From Streptomyces sp. NBC_01216 (GTDB lineage: Bacteria; Actinomycetota; Actinomycetes; Streptomycetales; Streptomycetaceae), in NCBI RefSeq assembly GCF_035994945.1, contig NZ_CP108677.1, forward strand, positions 6,324,001 through 6,388,000: a stretch of DNA of 64,000 nt. The letters run 5' to 3'. Below the pieces are notes generated by a model that was not told the DNA's origin, did not search any database, and saw nothing but the letters and a program-made list of their open reading frames with translations. Below, in pieces: positions 1-7,872 of this stretch (position 1 is its first letter; the number at the start of each line of letters is the position of its first letter). A program made the position numbers and the translations under genes.

Positions 1-296
1 AGAGATCGGCCGGCAGCGCGTCCCGGGGCGCGTACACCCGGTAGACGTACTGCCGCCCGTCGAGAGCCGGGAGGGCGACCATCCAGAACACAGGGGGAAG
101 ACGTGACGAGAGGGGGTGGTGGTTGCGTACGGGGCGCGCCGCGAGGCGCCGCGCGCCGCCGGATGCCGGTGCACGCGATCTCCGCGATCTCCTCCTCAAG
201 GAGGAGGAACCGCCCTTTCGTGCCCGACTCCGGTGGGATGCGGACATGCTCCTCACCGGTGATGCCCCGGCCGCCGGAGCCTGCTGAGATGGAAGG
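1..296. other. window edge, no firmly supported gene
   Basis: No ORF here has a convincing family signature. On the minus strand an ATG at 82 opens a short frame that runs off the left edge and could be the start of a truncated gene; I cannot identify it. Positions 189-206 form a perfect 8-bp hairpin (CTCCTCCT / AGGAGGAG, 2-nt loop) in which a strong Shine-Dalgarno-like AGGAGG pairs with its complement, but no good start codon follows at the right distance. Confidence 0.3.
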
Positions 297-917
297 GTGC
301 ACAGTCCCGTCCCGCTCGTCCCCCGGCAGCCCGCGGTTCGGGCGTCCCTCTCCCGGCAGCCCACGGCCCGTCGTCGGACGGGCCGGCGTGCGGAGATAGC
401 GGCCGGACTGACGCCCGCGCTCGCGACGGTCGCCCTGGGCGCACACCGCCGGGCACTGCGCGCCGGCGACCGGCAGATCGACACCGCGCACCTGCTCCAC
501 TCCCTCCTCGAATCCGACCCCGATGTCCGCGCCTCCTTCGCGGACAGCCGCAGACTGGCGCGGGTACTCGGCTATCTCGTCCAGCGTTCGATCGGCTACG
601 GACTGCGCTGGCAGCGCGCCGTCGAGGGGGCCGGAGGCGACCGCGCCGCCCGGCTGCCCGTACGGGCGGGGACACCCGGGGTGCCGGACCGGACACCGGC
701 TTCCGCCCCGTCCGGTTGGTCGCCGGCCGCGCTCGCCGCCCTGGACGCGGCCCGCGAACGCGCCGTGCGGCGCGGTGAGGCGCACCCCCGCGGCCTCGAT
801 CTCTTCGCCGCGATCTCCGCCGCGCCCGGCTGCCGGGGCGCCGAGGTGCTCCGCCGGGCGGGCGTCGACACCGCCTCCCTCACAGCCCGGATCGGGGAGC
901 CGTCTCAACAGGCGTAA
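297..917 (+). CDS. stand-alone Clp N-terminal domain protein
   Basis: A 206-residue protein with two Clp_N-type repeats. The first, about residues 41-72, contains GAHRRALRAGDRQIDTAHLL; the second, about 142-175, contains ALDAARERAVRRGEAHPRGL. In Clp ATPases this helical domain binds adaptors and substrates, but here there are no Walker motifs, so the protein is not an unfoldase. Streptomycetes carry several such short Clp_N proteins of unknown role, possibly decoy adaptors or regulators of Clp proteolysis (inference). The GTG start has a GGAAGG directly against it, which is poor spacing, so a different start is possible. The gene stands alone, 41 bp before a divergent-style leaderless start of the next gene. 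Confidence 0.72.
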   Translation: MHSPVPLVPRQPAVRASLSRQPTARRRTGRRAEIAAGLTPALATVALGAHRRALRAGDRQIDTAHLLHSLLESDPDVRASFADSRRLARVLGYLVQRSIGYGLRWQRAVEGAGGDRAARLPVRAGTPGVPDRTPASAPSGWSPAALAALDAARERAVRRGEAHPRGLDLFAAISAAPGCRGAEVLRRAGVDTASLTARIGEPSQQA

Positions 918-958
918 CAGGGGTTACACGCCTGACGTCGCCCTGTCATGATGGCGCG

Positions 959-1948
959 ATGCACGCGTCTCAGGGGAGAAGCGCCGGCCTGGGACTCGCC
1001 CTGGCCTCGGCCTTCGCATTCGGTGGTTCAGGTGTGGCGGCGAAGCCGCTCATCGAGGCGGGTCTCGACCCGCTGCACGTGGTGTGGCTCAGGGTGGCGG
1101 GCGCCGCCCTCGTCATGCTTCCGGTGGCCTGGCGACACCGGTCCCTGCTGCGCGGCCGGCCCGCCCTGCTCGCGGGCTTCGGGCTGCTCGCCGTCGCGGG
1201 GGTCCAGGCATGCTACTTCGCCGCGATCTCCCGCATCCCCGTCGGTGTCGCCCTGCTCATCGAGTACCTCGCCCCGGCCCTGGTCCTCGGCTGGGTGCGC
1301 TTCGTCCAGCGCCGGCCGGTGACCCGCGCCGCCGCACTCGGTGTCGTCCTGGCCGTCGGCGGTCTGGCCTGCGTGGTGCAGGTCTGGTCCGGCCTCGGTT
1401 TCGATCTGTTCGGCCTGCTCCTGGCCCTCGCCGCCGCCTGCTGCCAGGTCGGCTACTTCGTCCTCTCCGACCACGGCGGCGACGAGTCCGACCCGGCCGA
1501 TCCGCTGGGCGTCATCGCGTACGGGCTGCTCATCGGCGCGCTCGTCCTCACCGTGGTCGCCCGCCCCTGGGGCATGCGCTGGTCCGTCCTCGGCGGCGAC
1601 GCCGGCATGAACGGCGGCCAGGTACCCGCCTGGGTGCTGCTCGCCTGGATCATCCTCGTCGCCACGGTCCTCGCCTACGTCACCGGAGTCGTCTCGGTGC
1701 GCCGGCTCTCGCCCCAGGTGGCCGGCGTCGTCGCCTGCCTGGAGGCGGTGGTGGCGACCGTACTGGCCTGGGTGCTGCTGGGCGAGCATCTGACGGCGCC
1801 GCAGATCATCGGCGGCGCGATCGTCCTGGCCGGTGCCTTCATCGCCCAGTCCTCGGCCCCCAAGGCGTCGCTGCCCGGTCCGGTGGCCGGTTCCGAGCCC
1901 GCCTCCGGGGACGCTCCGTCGCCCGCCGACCGAGCCACGCGGCGCTGA
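959..1948 (+). CDS. EamA/DMT-superfamily transporter
   Basis: A 329-residue integral membrane protein with about ten hydrophobic segments in two tandem EamA repeats (roughly residues 10-140 and 150-295), followed by a polar Ala/Pro/Ser tail. The family exports or imports small metabolites such as amino acids and their derivatives; the substrate cannot be read from sequence. The repeat-typical segment SRIPVGVALLIEYLAPALVL near residue 90 and the matching PQVAGVVACLEAVVATVLAW near 255 mark the two halves. CATGAT at 947-952 lies exactly six bases before the ATG, so the mRNA is probably leaderless. The gene converges on the flavoprotein pair and shares the terminator at 2139-2176. Confidence 0.88.
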   Translation: MHASQGRSAGLGLALASAFAFGGSGVAAKPLIEAGLDPLHVVWLRVAGAALVMLPVAWRHRSLLRGRPALLAGFGLLAVAGVQACYFAAISRIPVGVALLIEYLAPALVLGWVRFVQRRPVTRAAALGVVLAVGGLACVVQVWSGLGFDLFGLLLALAAACCQVGYFVLSDHGGDESDPADPLGVIAYGLLIGALVLTVVARPWGMRWSVLGGDAGMNGGQVPAWVLLAWIILVATVLAYVTGVVSVRRLSPQVAGVVACLEAVVATVLAWVLLGEHLTAPQIIGGAIVLAGAFIAQSSAPKASLPGPVAGSEPASGDAPSPADRATRR

Positions 1949-2138
1949 CCGGCCGGAACGCGGGTGGGTCGTCGTCGCGGAGGACGTGAGGACCCAGGCA
2001 GTCCGAGCGGGCCCTGCGTACATCGCTGCCGTGCCGACCGCGTCGGCCTGCGTCCGCTGCCTCGCCGCGTCGGCCGTGGTCCGCGCCGGCGACCGTTTCG
2101 GTACCGTGCGGCGGCCCGCCGTGTGCGGACCGAAGGGG

Positions 2139-2176
2139 CGTGCGGAGGCGGACTCTCGGAGACCCGCCTCCGCACG
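2139..2176. terminator. bidirectional hairpin terminator
   Basis: A perfect 13-bp stem (CGTGCGGAGGCGG at 2139-2151 with its complement at 2164-2176) and a 12-nt loop lie between the convergent genes ending at 1948 (+) and 2221 (-). There is no U-tract, which is usual for Streptomyces terminators. Confidence 0.7.
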
Positions 2177-2220
2177 GCCGCCCCGCCGGACGAGAGGTAC
2201 GCCGGCCCCGGCCCGTACGC

Positions 2221-2865
2221 TCAGGGCGTCGTCCGGCGCCGCAGCTGGTGTTCCCGGGCGGCGTGGTCGCCCGGAGCCCGTCGCCCGGCGAGACCCTCGA
2301 CGATCCGGTCCTGGACCGCCCGGGGCTTGTGGTGGGCGTACTTGAACTTGGCCCGTACCTCGGTCACGTCGAGGCGCAGCACGCGCAATCCGGGCAGGAG
2401 CCGCGCGAAGGGGCCCTCTCCCGGCACGACCGGGGCGGTGCCGCCCCCGGGCTGGAACCGGGCGACCTGAAGGTTCAGCAGCTCCGCCTTCTCGACCGGG
2501 TCGTCGACCACGTGCGCGGTGCAGCACAGCTGGACGGCGGTGTAGAAGGAGGTCGGTGTGCCGTGTTCGGCCGGTGCCCCCTCGGGCGCGGCCCACGGCC
2601 CGGGGACGAACGCGACGTCTCCGACCACGCTCAGCAGGACCACCGGGTCGGTGTCCAGCGCGTCCCACAGGGGGTTGGGCCGGGCGAGATGGGCGATGAC
2701 CCGCCCGAACGGACCGTGTTCGCCGTCGTACCGGAAGTGCATCGGCTGCACCCACGGCGGCTCGCCGGGCAGCCCGTTGACGGCGAGTTCCCCGAAGTCA
2801 CGGCGGGACAGCCAGTCCCGCCATTCCCCGTCGTCCCGGACCGCGTCCCAGGGATGGATCAGCAT
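2221..2865 (-). CDS. PaiB-type FMN-binding split-barrel protein
   Basis: A 214-residue protein starting at the ATG at 2865 (MLIHPWDAV). The region FYTAVQLCCTAHVVDDP near residue 120 and LRLDVTEVRAKFKYAHHKP near residue 175 match the FMN-binding negative regulator family (PaiB/FMN_bind_2), a split-barrel flavin-binding fold related to pyridoxamine-phosphate oxidase. PaiB of Bacillus represses sporulation and protease genes, but that function should not be transferred on fold alone. It lies 10 bp after the second split-barrel gene, so the two probably form an operon divergent from the MocR regulator. Confidence 0.82.
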   Translation of the reverse strand: MLIHPWDAVRDDGEWRDWLSRRDFGELAVNGLPGEPPWVQPMHFRYDGEHGPFGRVIAHLARPNPLWDALDTDPVVLLSVVGDVAFVPGPWAAPEGAPAEHGTPTSFYTAVQLCCTAHVVDDPVEKAELLNLQVARFQPGGGTAPVVPGEGPFARLLPGLRVLRLDVTEVRAKFKYAHHKPRAVQDRIVEGLAGRRAPGDHAAREHQLRRRTTP

Positions 2866-2875
2866 GAGCCGGCCC

Positions 2876-3538
2876 TCAGAGAGCGGAGAGGTAGTCGGGC
2901 AGGGCGACGGACGGTGCGAGGTCGTCCGCCGGGACCGGCCTGCCGTACGTCTTCCGCACGGGGACCACCCCGGTCCAGTACGGCAGCGGGAGGTCCTCAG
3001 GTTCGTCGTTGGGTCCGCCCGTACGGGCCTTGGCGGACACCTCGTCGAGATCGAGGCGCAGCACGGCGGTGGCCGCGAGCTCCTTGGCGTTCGCCGGCCG
3101 GGAGTCGGCGGAGCGGCCCGGGACGACATGGTCCACCAGGGCGTCGAGGGCGGTCCGTAGCTCCTCGGGGTCGGTGACCTGGTGGGCCGTGCCGTGGACC
3201 ACGACGGAGCGGTAGTTGATCGAGTGGTGGAAGGCCGACCGGGCGAGGACCAGGCCGTCGACGTGGGTCACCGTCAGGCAGACGGGGAGCCCCGGGGCCT
3301 CGGCGCCCCGGCCCGCCGCGCGCAGCGGTCGGGAGCCGGTCGACCCGTGGACGTAGAGGCGTTCGCCGACCCGGCCGTAGAGGGTCGGCAGCACGACCGG
3401 GGCGCCGTCGCGGACGAAGCCGAGGTGGCAGACGTACGACTCGTCGAGTATCGCGTGCACAAGGGCGCGGTCGTACGAGGCGCGGTCGCGGGAGCGCGTG
3501 GGCACCGTCCGGTCGGTCGGTTCGTAGGAATCCGTCAT
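2876..3538 (-). CDS. pyridoxamine 5'-phosphate oxidase-family protein (NimA-like)
   Basis: A 220-residue split-barrel flavoprotein. Seen: CHLGFVRDGAPVVLPTLYGR near residue 38, the LYVHGSTGSRPLRA segment near 60, HHSINYRSVVVHGTAHQV near 105, and PYWTGVVPVRKTYG near 185, the arrangement of Pyridox_ox_2/NimA-like proteins. These bind FMN or F420 and reduce or sequester varied substrates. I chose the ATG at 3538 because GGAGAG lies 5-6 bases upstream; an in-frame ATG at 3550 has no ribosome site. The gene is divergent from the MocR gene, and the palindrome at 3551-3562 lies directly upstream, so MocR control is likely. Confidence 0.82.
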   Translation of the reverse strand: MTDSYEPTDRTVPTRSRDRASYDRALVHAILDESYVCHLGFVRDGAPVVLPTLYGRVGERLYVHGSTGSRPLRAAGRGAEAPGLPVCLTVTHVDGLVLARSAFHHSINYRSVVVHGTAHQVTDPEELRTALDALVDHVVPGRSADSRPANAKELAATAVLRLDLDEVSAKARTGGPNDEPEDLPLPYWTGVVPVRKTYGRPVPADDLAPSVALPDYLSAL

Positions 3539-3566
3539 TGCGCTCTCCATTGCACTAGTGCATAAT
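3538..3566 (+). promoter_or_regulatory. promoter of the MocR gene, overlapping a palindromic operator
   Basis: TTGCGC (3538-3543), a 17-bp spacer and CATAAT (3561-3566) form a plausible sigma-70-type promoter. The perfect 12-bp palindrome TGCACTAGTGCA (3551-3562) occupies the spacer and touches the -10, where a bound regulator would block transcription. The -10 lies so close to the ATG at 3568 that the transcript should be leaderless, perhaps starting translation at the GTG at 3574. Confidence 0.6.
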
Positions 3567-3567
3567 C

Positions 3568-4905
3568 ATGTTTGTGCTAGGAGAATATCGGATCGAAGGC
3601 CGTCGTGCGTCGGAGATCGCCGAGAGTGTGGAGCGAGGGGTCGGTGCCGGTGCGCTGGAGCCGGGCCGACTCCTGCCGCCCATGCGAGAGTTGGCCCTCA
3701 GGCTGGGGGTGAACCCGAACACCGTCGCCGCCGCGTACCGCACCCTGCGCGAACGGGGCGTCATCGAGACGGACGGGCGGCGCGGCAGCCGGGTGCGGGC
3801 GAAGCCCGCCACCACGGCGCGCGGCTCGATCCGGGTCGAGGCACCCGTCGGCGTGCGCGACGTCAGCACGGGCAACCCTGATCCGGCCCTGCTGCCCGCA
3901 CTGGGCGAGGCGCTCGCCGAGGCCGCGCGGCGGGAGCGTGAGAGGCCCGGCCTGTACGGAGAGGCCCCCCTCGACCCGGACTTCGGAGGGCTCGCGCGTG
4001 CCGCTCTGGACGCGGACGGAGTGCCCGACGGGCCGATCGGCGTCACCTCGGGTTCGCTGGACGCCATCGAGCGGGTACTCGCGGCCCGTCTCCGGCCCGG
4101 GGACGTGGTCGCGGTCGAGGACCCGGGCTGGGGGAGTCTGCTCGACCTCGTGCCGGCGCTCGGCCTGCGCGCCGTGCCGGTCGCGACGGACGACGACGGG
4201 CCGCTGCCGGAGGCGGTGGCGCGGGTGCTGCGCGAGGGCGCCCGAGCCGTGATCGTCACCGACCGCGCGCAGAACCCGACGGGCGCTGCCATCGGCGCGG
4301 AGCGTGCCGCCGCGCTGCGCGAGGTGCTCACCGCCCACCCGGACGTGCTGCTCGTCGAGGACGACCACGGGCACGGCATCGTCGGCCTCCCGCTGTATCC
4401 GCTGGCCGGGGCGACCCGCCACTGGGTCATGGTCCGTTCGGTCGCCAAGGCGTACGGGCCCGACCTGCGCCTCGCCGTGTTCACCGGTGACCCGGAGACG
4501 GTCGACCGGGTGCTCGGGCGTCAGCGGCTCGGTCCCGGCTGGGTGAGCCGGCTGCTCCAGCGGGCCGTCGCCCATCTGTGGACGACGGGCGCGGTGGACA
4601 CACCGGTTGTCGCACGTGCCTACGGTGAGCGCCGCGACGGTCTCGTGCGGGCTCTCGCCCGGCGCGGTGTACGGGCTCACGGGCGCAGCGGCATGAACGT
4701 CTGGGTGCCCGTCGCCGACGAGACGGGCGCGGTCACCCGCCTGCTCGCCGCCGGCTGGGCGGTGGCCCCGGGCGCCCGCTTCCGGATGGACGCGGGACCG
4801 GCCGTACGGCTGACCGTCTCGGGGCTGACGGCGGCCGACATCGACCCGCTGGCCGACGCGGTCGCGGACGCGGTGGGACCGGCACCCGCCCGCAGCTACG
4901 GCTGA
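3568..4905 (+). CDS. MocR-type GntR regulator with aminotransferase domain
   Basis: A 445-residue fusion. Residues 1-80 are a GntR winged helix (recognition helix region LRLGVNPNTVAAAYRTL near 43-60). Residues 90-440 are a fold-type I aminotransferase domain with NPTG at 236-239 and the PLP Schiff-base lysine in SVAKAYGP (K294). MocR proteins use PLP or amino compounds as effectors; PdxR members control vitamin B6 genes and GabR controls GABA use. Here the divergent genes encode two split-barrel flavoproteins, one of the oxidase family that acts on B6 vitamers, so a B6-related role is a reasonable guess. The start may be the GTG at 3574. The stop codon begins a 39-bp stem-loop that recurs at 36758. 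Confidence 0.88.
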   Translation: MFVLGEYRIEGRRASEIAESVERGVGAGALEPGRLLPPMRELALRLGVNPNTVAAAYRTLRERGVIETDGRRGSRVRAKPATTARGSIRVEAPVGVRDVSTGNPDPALLPALGEALAEAARRERERPGLYGEAPLDPDFGGLARAALDADGVPDGPIGVTSGSLDAIERVLAARLRPGDVVAVEDPGWGSLLDLVPALGLRAVPVATDDDGPLPEAVARVLREGARAVIVTDRAQNPTGAAIGAERAAALREVLTAHPDVLLVEDDHGHGIVGLPLYPLAGATRHWVMVRSVAKAYGPDLRLAVFTGDPETVDRVLGRQRLGPGWVSRLLQRAVAHLWTTGAVDTPVVARAYGERRDGLVRALARRGVRAHGRSGMNVWVPVADETGAVTRLLAAGWAVAPGARFRMDAGPAVRLTVSGLTAADIDPLADAVADAVGPAPARSYG

Positions 4906-4941
4906 GAGCCTGTCGGCCGAAGGCCACCCGACAGGCTCTGA
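4903..4941 (+). terminator. stem-loop repeat copy 1 at the stop codon
   Basis: A perfect 12-bp stem (AGAGCCTGTCGG with its complement at 4928-4939) with an 11-nt loop begins inside the TGA stop of the MocR gene and ends in another TGA. The full 39 bp are identical to 36758-36796. It works plausibly as a terminator, but identity at two unrelated loci also fits a dispersed repetitive element. Confidence 0.75.
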
Positions 4942-5079
4942 TCGCCACGGTTCGCGGGCGAGCCCGCACCGGACGCGGTGCACCAGCGGCCCGCGGGCTG
5001 CCGTGGGCCCGGCCCCGCGGCAAGCCCCGAGAGCGTGCGCCCGGCGGCCCGCCGCCGAGCGTGCCCGGCCGTGGGAGGG

Positions 5080-6201
5080 TCAGCCGCCGTCCGTCGCCGA
5101 CGGCCTCCGGCCGCCCGTGCCGGAGGCCGCCGCGGGGACCGGAGGTGGGCCGGAGGGAACCGTGACCGTGGCGGGCGCGAGGTCGGCGGCGGTCGCGGTG
5201 AGCGAGGCCGGGGCGCTTGCGGCGGCGTCCGGAGTGCTCGCCAGGACGACCCGCTGTGCGCGCTTTCCGCGCGGCACCCTGGTCTGGGTGAGCGCGGCGC
5301 CCGCCAGGACGATCACGGCGCCGACCGGAGTGTTCCAGGCCAGCCGCTCGTCCAGCAGGGCGACGCCCGCGGCCGTGGCGATCACCGGGATGAAGTACGT
5401 GACCATCGCGGCCGTGGTCGGGCCGACCTCGTCGACGAGTCCGTACTGGAGCAGCATCGCGTACCCCGTCCCCAGGGCGCCGAGCGCGAGCACCGCCAGC
5501 AGCGGTACCGGCGCGAAGGAGGTCGGGAGCGAGGTGAACAAGGGAGTCACCATGGCCAGTTGCAGGGTCGCGAGCCCCACCTGGGAGCCCGCGAGGGAGA
5601 GGTGGGAGGAGCCGGTGGCGGACAAGGTGCGGCGGACGTAGATCCAGCCGACCGCGTAGCTGAACGAGGCCAGCAGGGCCATCGCGGTGCCGGCGACGTC
5701 GAGGCCGGAGAATCCCTGCCAGGCGCCCAGCACCGTCAGCACACCGACGAAGCCGATGCCCAGACCGGCCGCCCGGACGCGCGTCGGCCGGTCCTCGGAG
5801 AGCGCGACCAGTGACAGCACCATGCCCCACAGTGGCGTCGTGGCGTTGCAGATGCCCGCGAGCGTGGACGGGACCGACAGCTCCGCGTACGCGAAGAGCG
5901 AGAACGGCAGGGCGTTGAGCAGGAACGCGGCTACCGTGAGATGACCCCAGGTGCGGACGCCGCGTGGCAGGCGTTCGCGCTTCGCCACGATGGCGACGGC
6001 CAGAACCGCCGTACCGAAGAAGAGACGGCCGAAGGTCACCTGGAACGGCGCGAAACCCTCCGTGCCGACCTTGATGAAGAGGAAGCTGAAGCCCCAGATC
6101 AGGGCCAGGACGCCGAAGCGGACACGCCAGTTCAGCATGCGCGGGCGGCCGGCGGCGCGCGGCGGGCGGGAGAGGGACCCGGACGGGGTGGCGGAACTCA
6201 T
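5080..6201 (-). CDS. EamA/DMT-superfamily transporter
   Basis: A 373-residue protein with ten predicted membrane segments in two EamA repeats (about residues 25-155 and 165-300). Typical pieces are LIWGFSFLFIKVGTEGFAPF near residue 33 and the second-repeat signature FIPVIATAAGVALLDERLAW near 270. The last 70 residues are an Ala/Pro/Thr-rich cytoplasmic tail, longer than usual. The substrate is unknown. An internal ATG at 6138 (MLNWRV) is a credible alternative start because the first 21 residues are non-conserved looking. The gene is divergent from the LysR regulator at 6275, which probably controls it. Confidence 0.85.
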   Translation of the reverse strand: MSSATPSGSLSRPPRAAGRPRMLNWRVRFGVLALIWGFSFLFIKVGTEGFAPFQVTFGRLFFGTAVLAVAIVAKRERLPRGVRTWGHLTVAAFLLNALPFSLFAYAELSVPSTLAGICNATTPLWGMVLSLVALSEDRPTRVRAAGLGIGFVGVLTVLGAWQGFSGLDVAGTAMALLASFSYAVGWIYVRRTLSATGSSHLSLAGSQVGLATLQLAMVTPLFTSLPTSFAPVPLLAVLALGALGTGYAMLLQYGLVDEVGPTTAAMVTYFIPVIATAAGVALLDERLAWNTPVGAVIVLAGAALTQTRVPRGKRAQRVVLASTPDAAASAPASLTATAADLAPATVTVPSGPPPVPAAASGTGGRRPSATDGG

Positions 6202-6261
6202 GCCCTCAGACTGACGCCTCCCATGTCGTAGGACAAGCGAGACCTCATGGAGGTGTTGCCT

Positions 6262-6267
6262 TAGTAT
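6262..6267 (+). promoter_or_regulatory. -10 element of the LysR gene
   Basis: TAGTAT lies seven bases before the ATG at 6275 and no ribosome-binding sequence lies between, so this is probably a leaderless start. No convincing -35 is visible. Confidence 0.45.
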
Positions 6268-6274
6268 TCCTTAC

Positions 6275-7180
6275 ATGTTGAATCTGGAGCGCCTGCGGAC
6301 GCTGGACGCCGTCGCACGGCACGGCTCGGTGAGCGGTGCGGCGGACGGCCTGCACGTCACGACCTCGGCCGTCTCGCAGCAGCTGTCCAAGCTGGAGCGC
6401 GAGGTCGGCCAGCAGCTCCTCGCCAAGAACGGCCGGGGCGTGCGGCTCACCGACGCCGGCCTGCTTCTCGCCGAGCACGCGGCACGCATCCTCTCGCAGG
6501 TGGAGCTGGCCCAGTCGGACATCGAGGCGCAGCGCGGACAGGTGGTGGGCGAGGTCCGGATCGCGGCCTTCCCGACGGCCGCCCGCGGCCTGTTCCCGGG
6601 GGCGCTCGGGGCGCTGCGCGTCGCCCATCCCGAACTGCGGGTGAGGACCACCGAACTGGAGCCTGAGCGGGGTATCAGGGAGGTGCTGCGGGGGGACGCG
6701 GACCTCGCGATCGTCCTGGACTGGAGCAACAAGCGGGCGCCGGTGCCCGCGGGTCTCGAACGTGTCCACCTCCTCGATGACGCCGCCGACGTGGCCTTGC
6801 CCGAAGGGCATCCGCTGGCGGGCCGCGAGGTGGTGGACCTGGAGGACTTCGGTGACGAGGAATGGGTGTCCTGGCCGGAGGGCGAGTTCTGCCATGACTG
6901 GCTGGTGTTCACCCTGCGATCGCAGGGCATCGAACCGCGCATCGCCCACCTCGCCGGGGAGCACCACAGCCAGCTCGCCCTGATCGCCGCGGGGTTCGGC
7001 GTCTGTGTGACTCCACGGCTCGGACGCGGTCCTGTCCCGGAAGGGGTGGCGTTCGTGCCGGTACGGCAGAAGATGCGTCGGCACATCTACGCGACCTGGC
7101 GTACGGACGCCGACCGGCGGCCGTCCATCCGGGCCGCGGTGGAGGCGCTGCGGGTGGCGGGAGCCCCTCTGGACAGCTGA
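6275..7180 (+). CDS. LysR-family transcriptional regulator
   Basis: A 301-residue protein. The N-terminal winged helix has FxxVxxxGSxSxAA spacing in LDAVARHGSVSGAADGLHVT and the following SAVSQQLSKLEREVGQQLL (about residues 10-50). The effector-binding domain (about 90-295) begins with GEVRIAAFPTAARGLFPGAL. LysR proteins usually control the adjacent divergent gene together with a small-molecule co-inducer, here the DMT transporter ending its promoter about 70 bp away. Likely role: induction of export of the transporter substrate (inference). Confidence 0.9.
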   Translation: MLNLERLRTLDAVARHGSVSGAADGLHVTTSAVSQQLSKLEREVGQQLLAKNGRGVRLTDAGLLLAEHAARILSQVELAQSDIEAQRGQVVGEVRIAAFPTAARGLFPGALGALRVAHPELRVRTTELEPERGIREVLRGDADLAIVLDWSNKRAPVPAGLERVHLLDDAADVALPEGHPLAGREVVDLEDFGDEEWVSWPEGEFCHDWLVFTLRSQGIEPRIAHLAGEHHSQLALIAAGFGVCVTPRLGRGPVPEGVAFVPVRQKMRRHIYATWRTDADRRPSIRAAVEALRVAGAPLDS

Positions 7181-7295
7181 GCGGCGTGCCAGGGGCGTGA
7201 CCGCCCGGTCGGAGGCCCCCCGACCGGCTCTCAGCCCCGGCTCCCGCCTCGGCGCCGGCCCTTGACCGGCACCGCTTGCCGCCCGTCCGGGCCGC

Positions 7296-7763
7296 TCAGG
7301 CTCCGGCCAGTTTGCGGAAGTCCCAGGACACGACGGCGTCCGGGGTGAGTTTCAGCCAGGCGTGCCGGCCGTCGTGCGGCATCTCCTCCAGGCCGAAGTT
7401 CTTCGCGGCGAAGAGCCTTTCCGGCACGTCGAGTTCGGGGCAGGACTCGCCCGTGCGCGGCGCCTCGCCCACGAAGACCGCGGTGCCCGAGAGTTCCGCG
7501 CCGCGCAGCTCGCCGTACTCCTCGCCGTCGTCCACGACCACCGCGATCCGCGGATCGGCGCGCAGCTCGGTCCAGCGCCGACTGCGCGTGATCGAGTACA
7601 GCCACAGCGAAGTGCCGTCCCAGGCGTACCAGAGCGCGCCCACGTGTGGTCGGCCGTCCGCGGAGACGGTCGCGACCCGGCAGGTGCGCCGCTCGGCGAG
7701 GAAGGTGTCGAGCTCGGCCGGAGTCATCATGATCCGGCGCCCCCGGCGCTGTGCGACCGTCAT
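7296..7763 (-). CDS. pyridoxamine 5'-phosphate oxidase-family protein
   Basis: A 155-residue split-barrel protein from the ATG at 7763, chosen because GGGGAGG lies five bases upstream. The order CRVATVSADGRPHVGALWYAW near residue 30, WTELRADPRIAVVVDDG near 62 and the C-terminal WLKLTPDAVVSWDFRKLAG is that of flavin/deazaflavin-dependent oxidoreductases of the PPOX class. Cofactor (FMN, F420 or heme) and substrate cannot be assigned. Its upstream region holds the inverted repeat at 7776-7798, suggesting single-gene regulation. Confidence 0.83.
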   Translation of the reverse strand: MTVAQRRGRRIMMTPAELDTFLAERRTCRVATVSADGRPHVGALWYAWDGTSLWLYSITRSRRWTELRADPRIAVVVDDGEEYGELRGAELSGTAVFVGEAPRTGESCPELDVPERLFAAKNFGLEEMPHDGRHAWLKLTPDAVVSWDFRKLAGA

Positions 7764-7775
7764 CGTGGCCTCCCC

Positions 7776-7798
7776 TGACGCTTTCTGATGTTTCGTCA
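7776..7798. promoter_or_regulatory. inverted-repeat operator candidate
   Basis: TGACG and CGTCA arms, extending to CTGACG/CGTCAG at 7775-7799, flank a 13-bp centre with two TTTC units. It lies 13-35 bp upstream of the ATG at 7763, where a repressor would overlap the promoter or leader. No regulator gene is adjacent. Confidence 0.4.
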
Positions 7799-7872
7799 GC
7801 AAGCATGGGGCCTCTTCCCTCCACGGGCAAGGGTGGTTACCCTCGCCCGCCCGGAGTACTGAGGGGGAGACG

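Noticed and set aside
103..399. 98-codon plus-strand ORF with GGGGGAA before its GTG
   Set aside because: Composition is Arg/Ser/Pro noise and it overlaps the Clp_N gene; no family resemblance.
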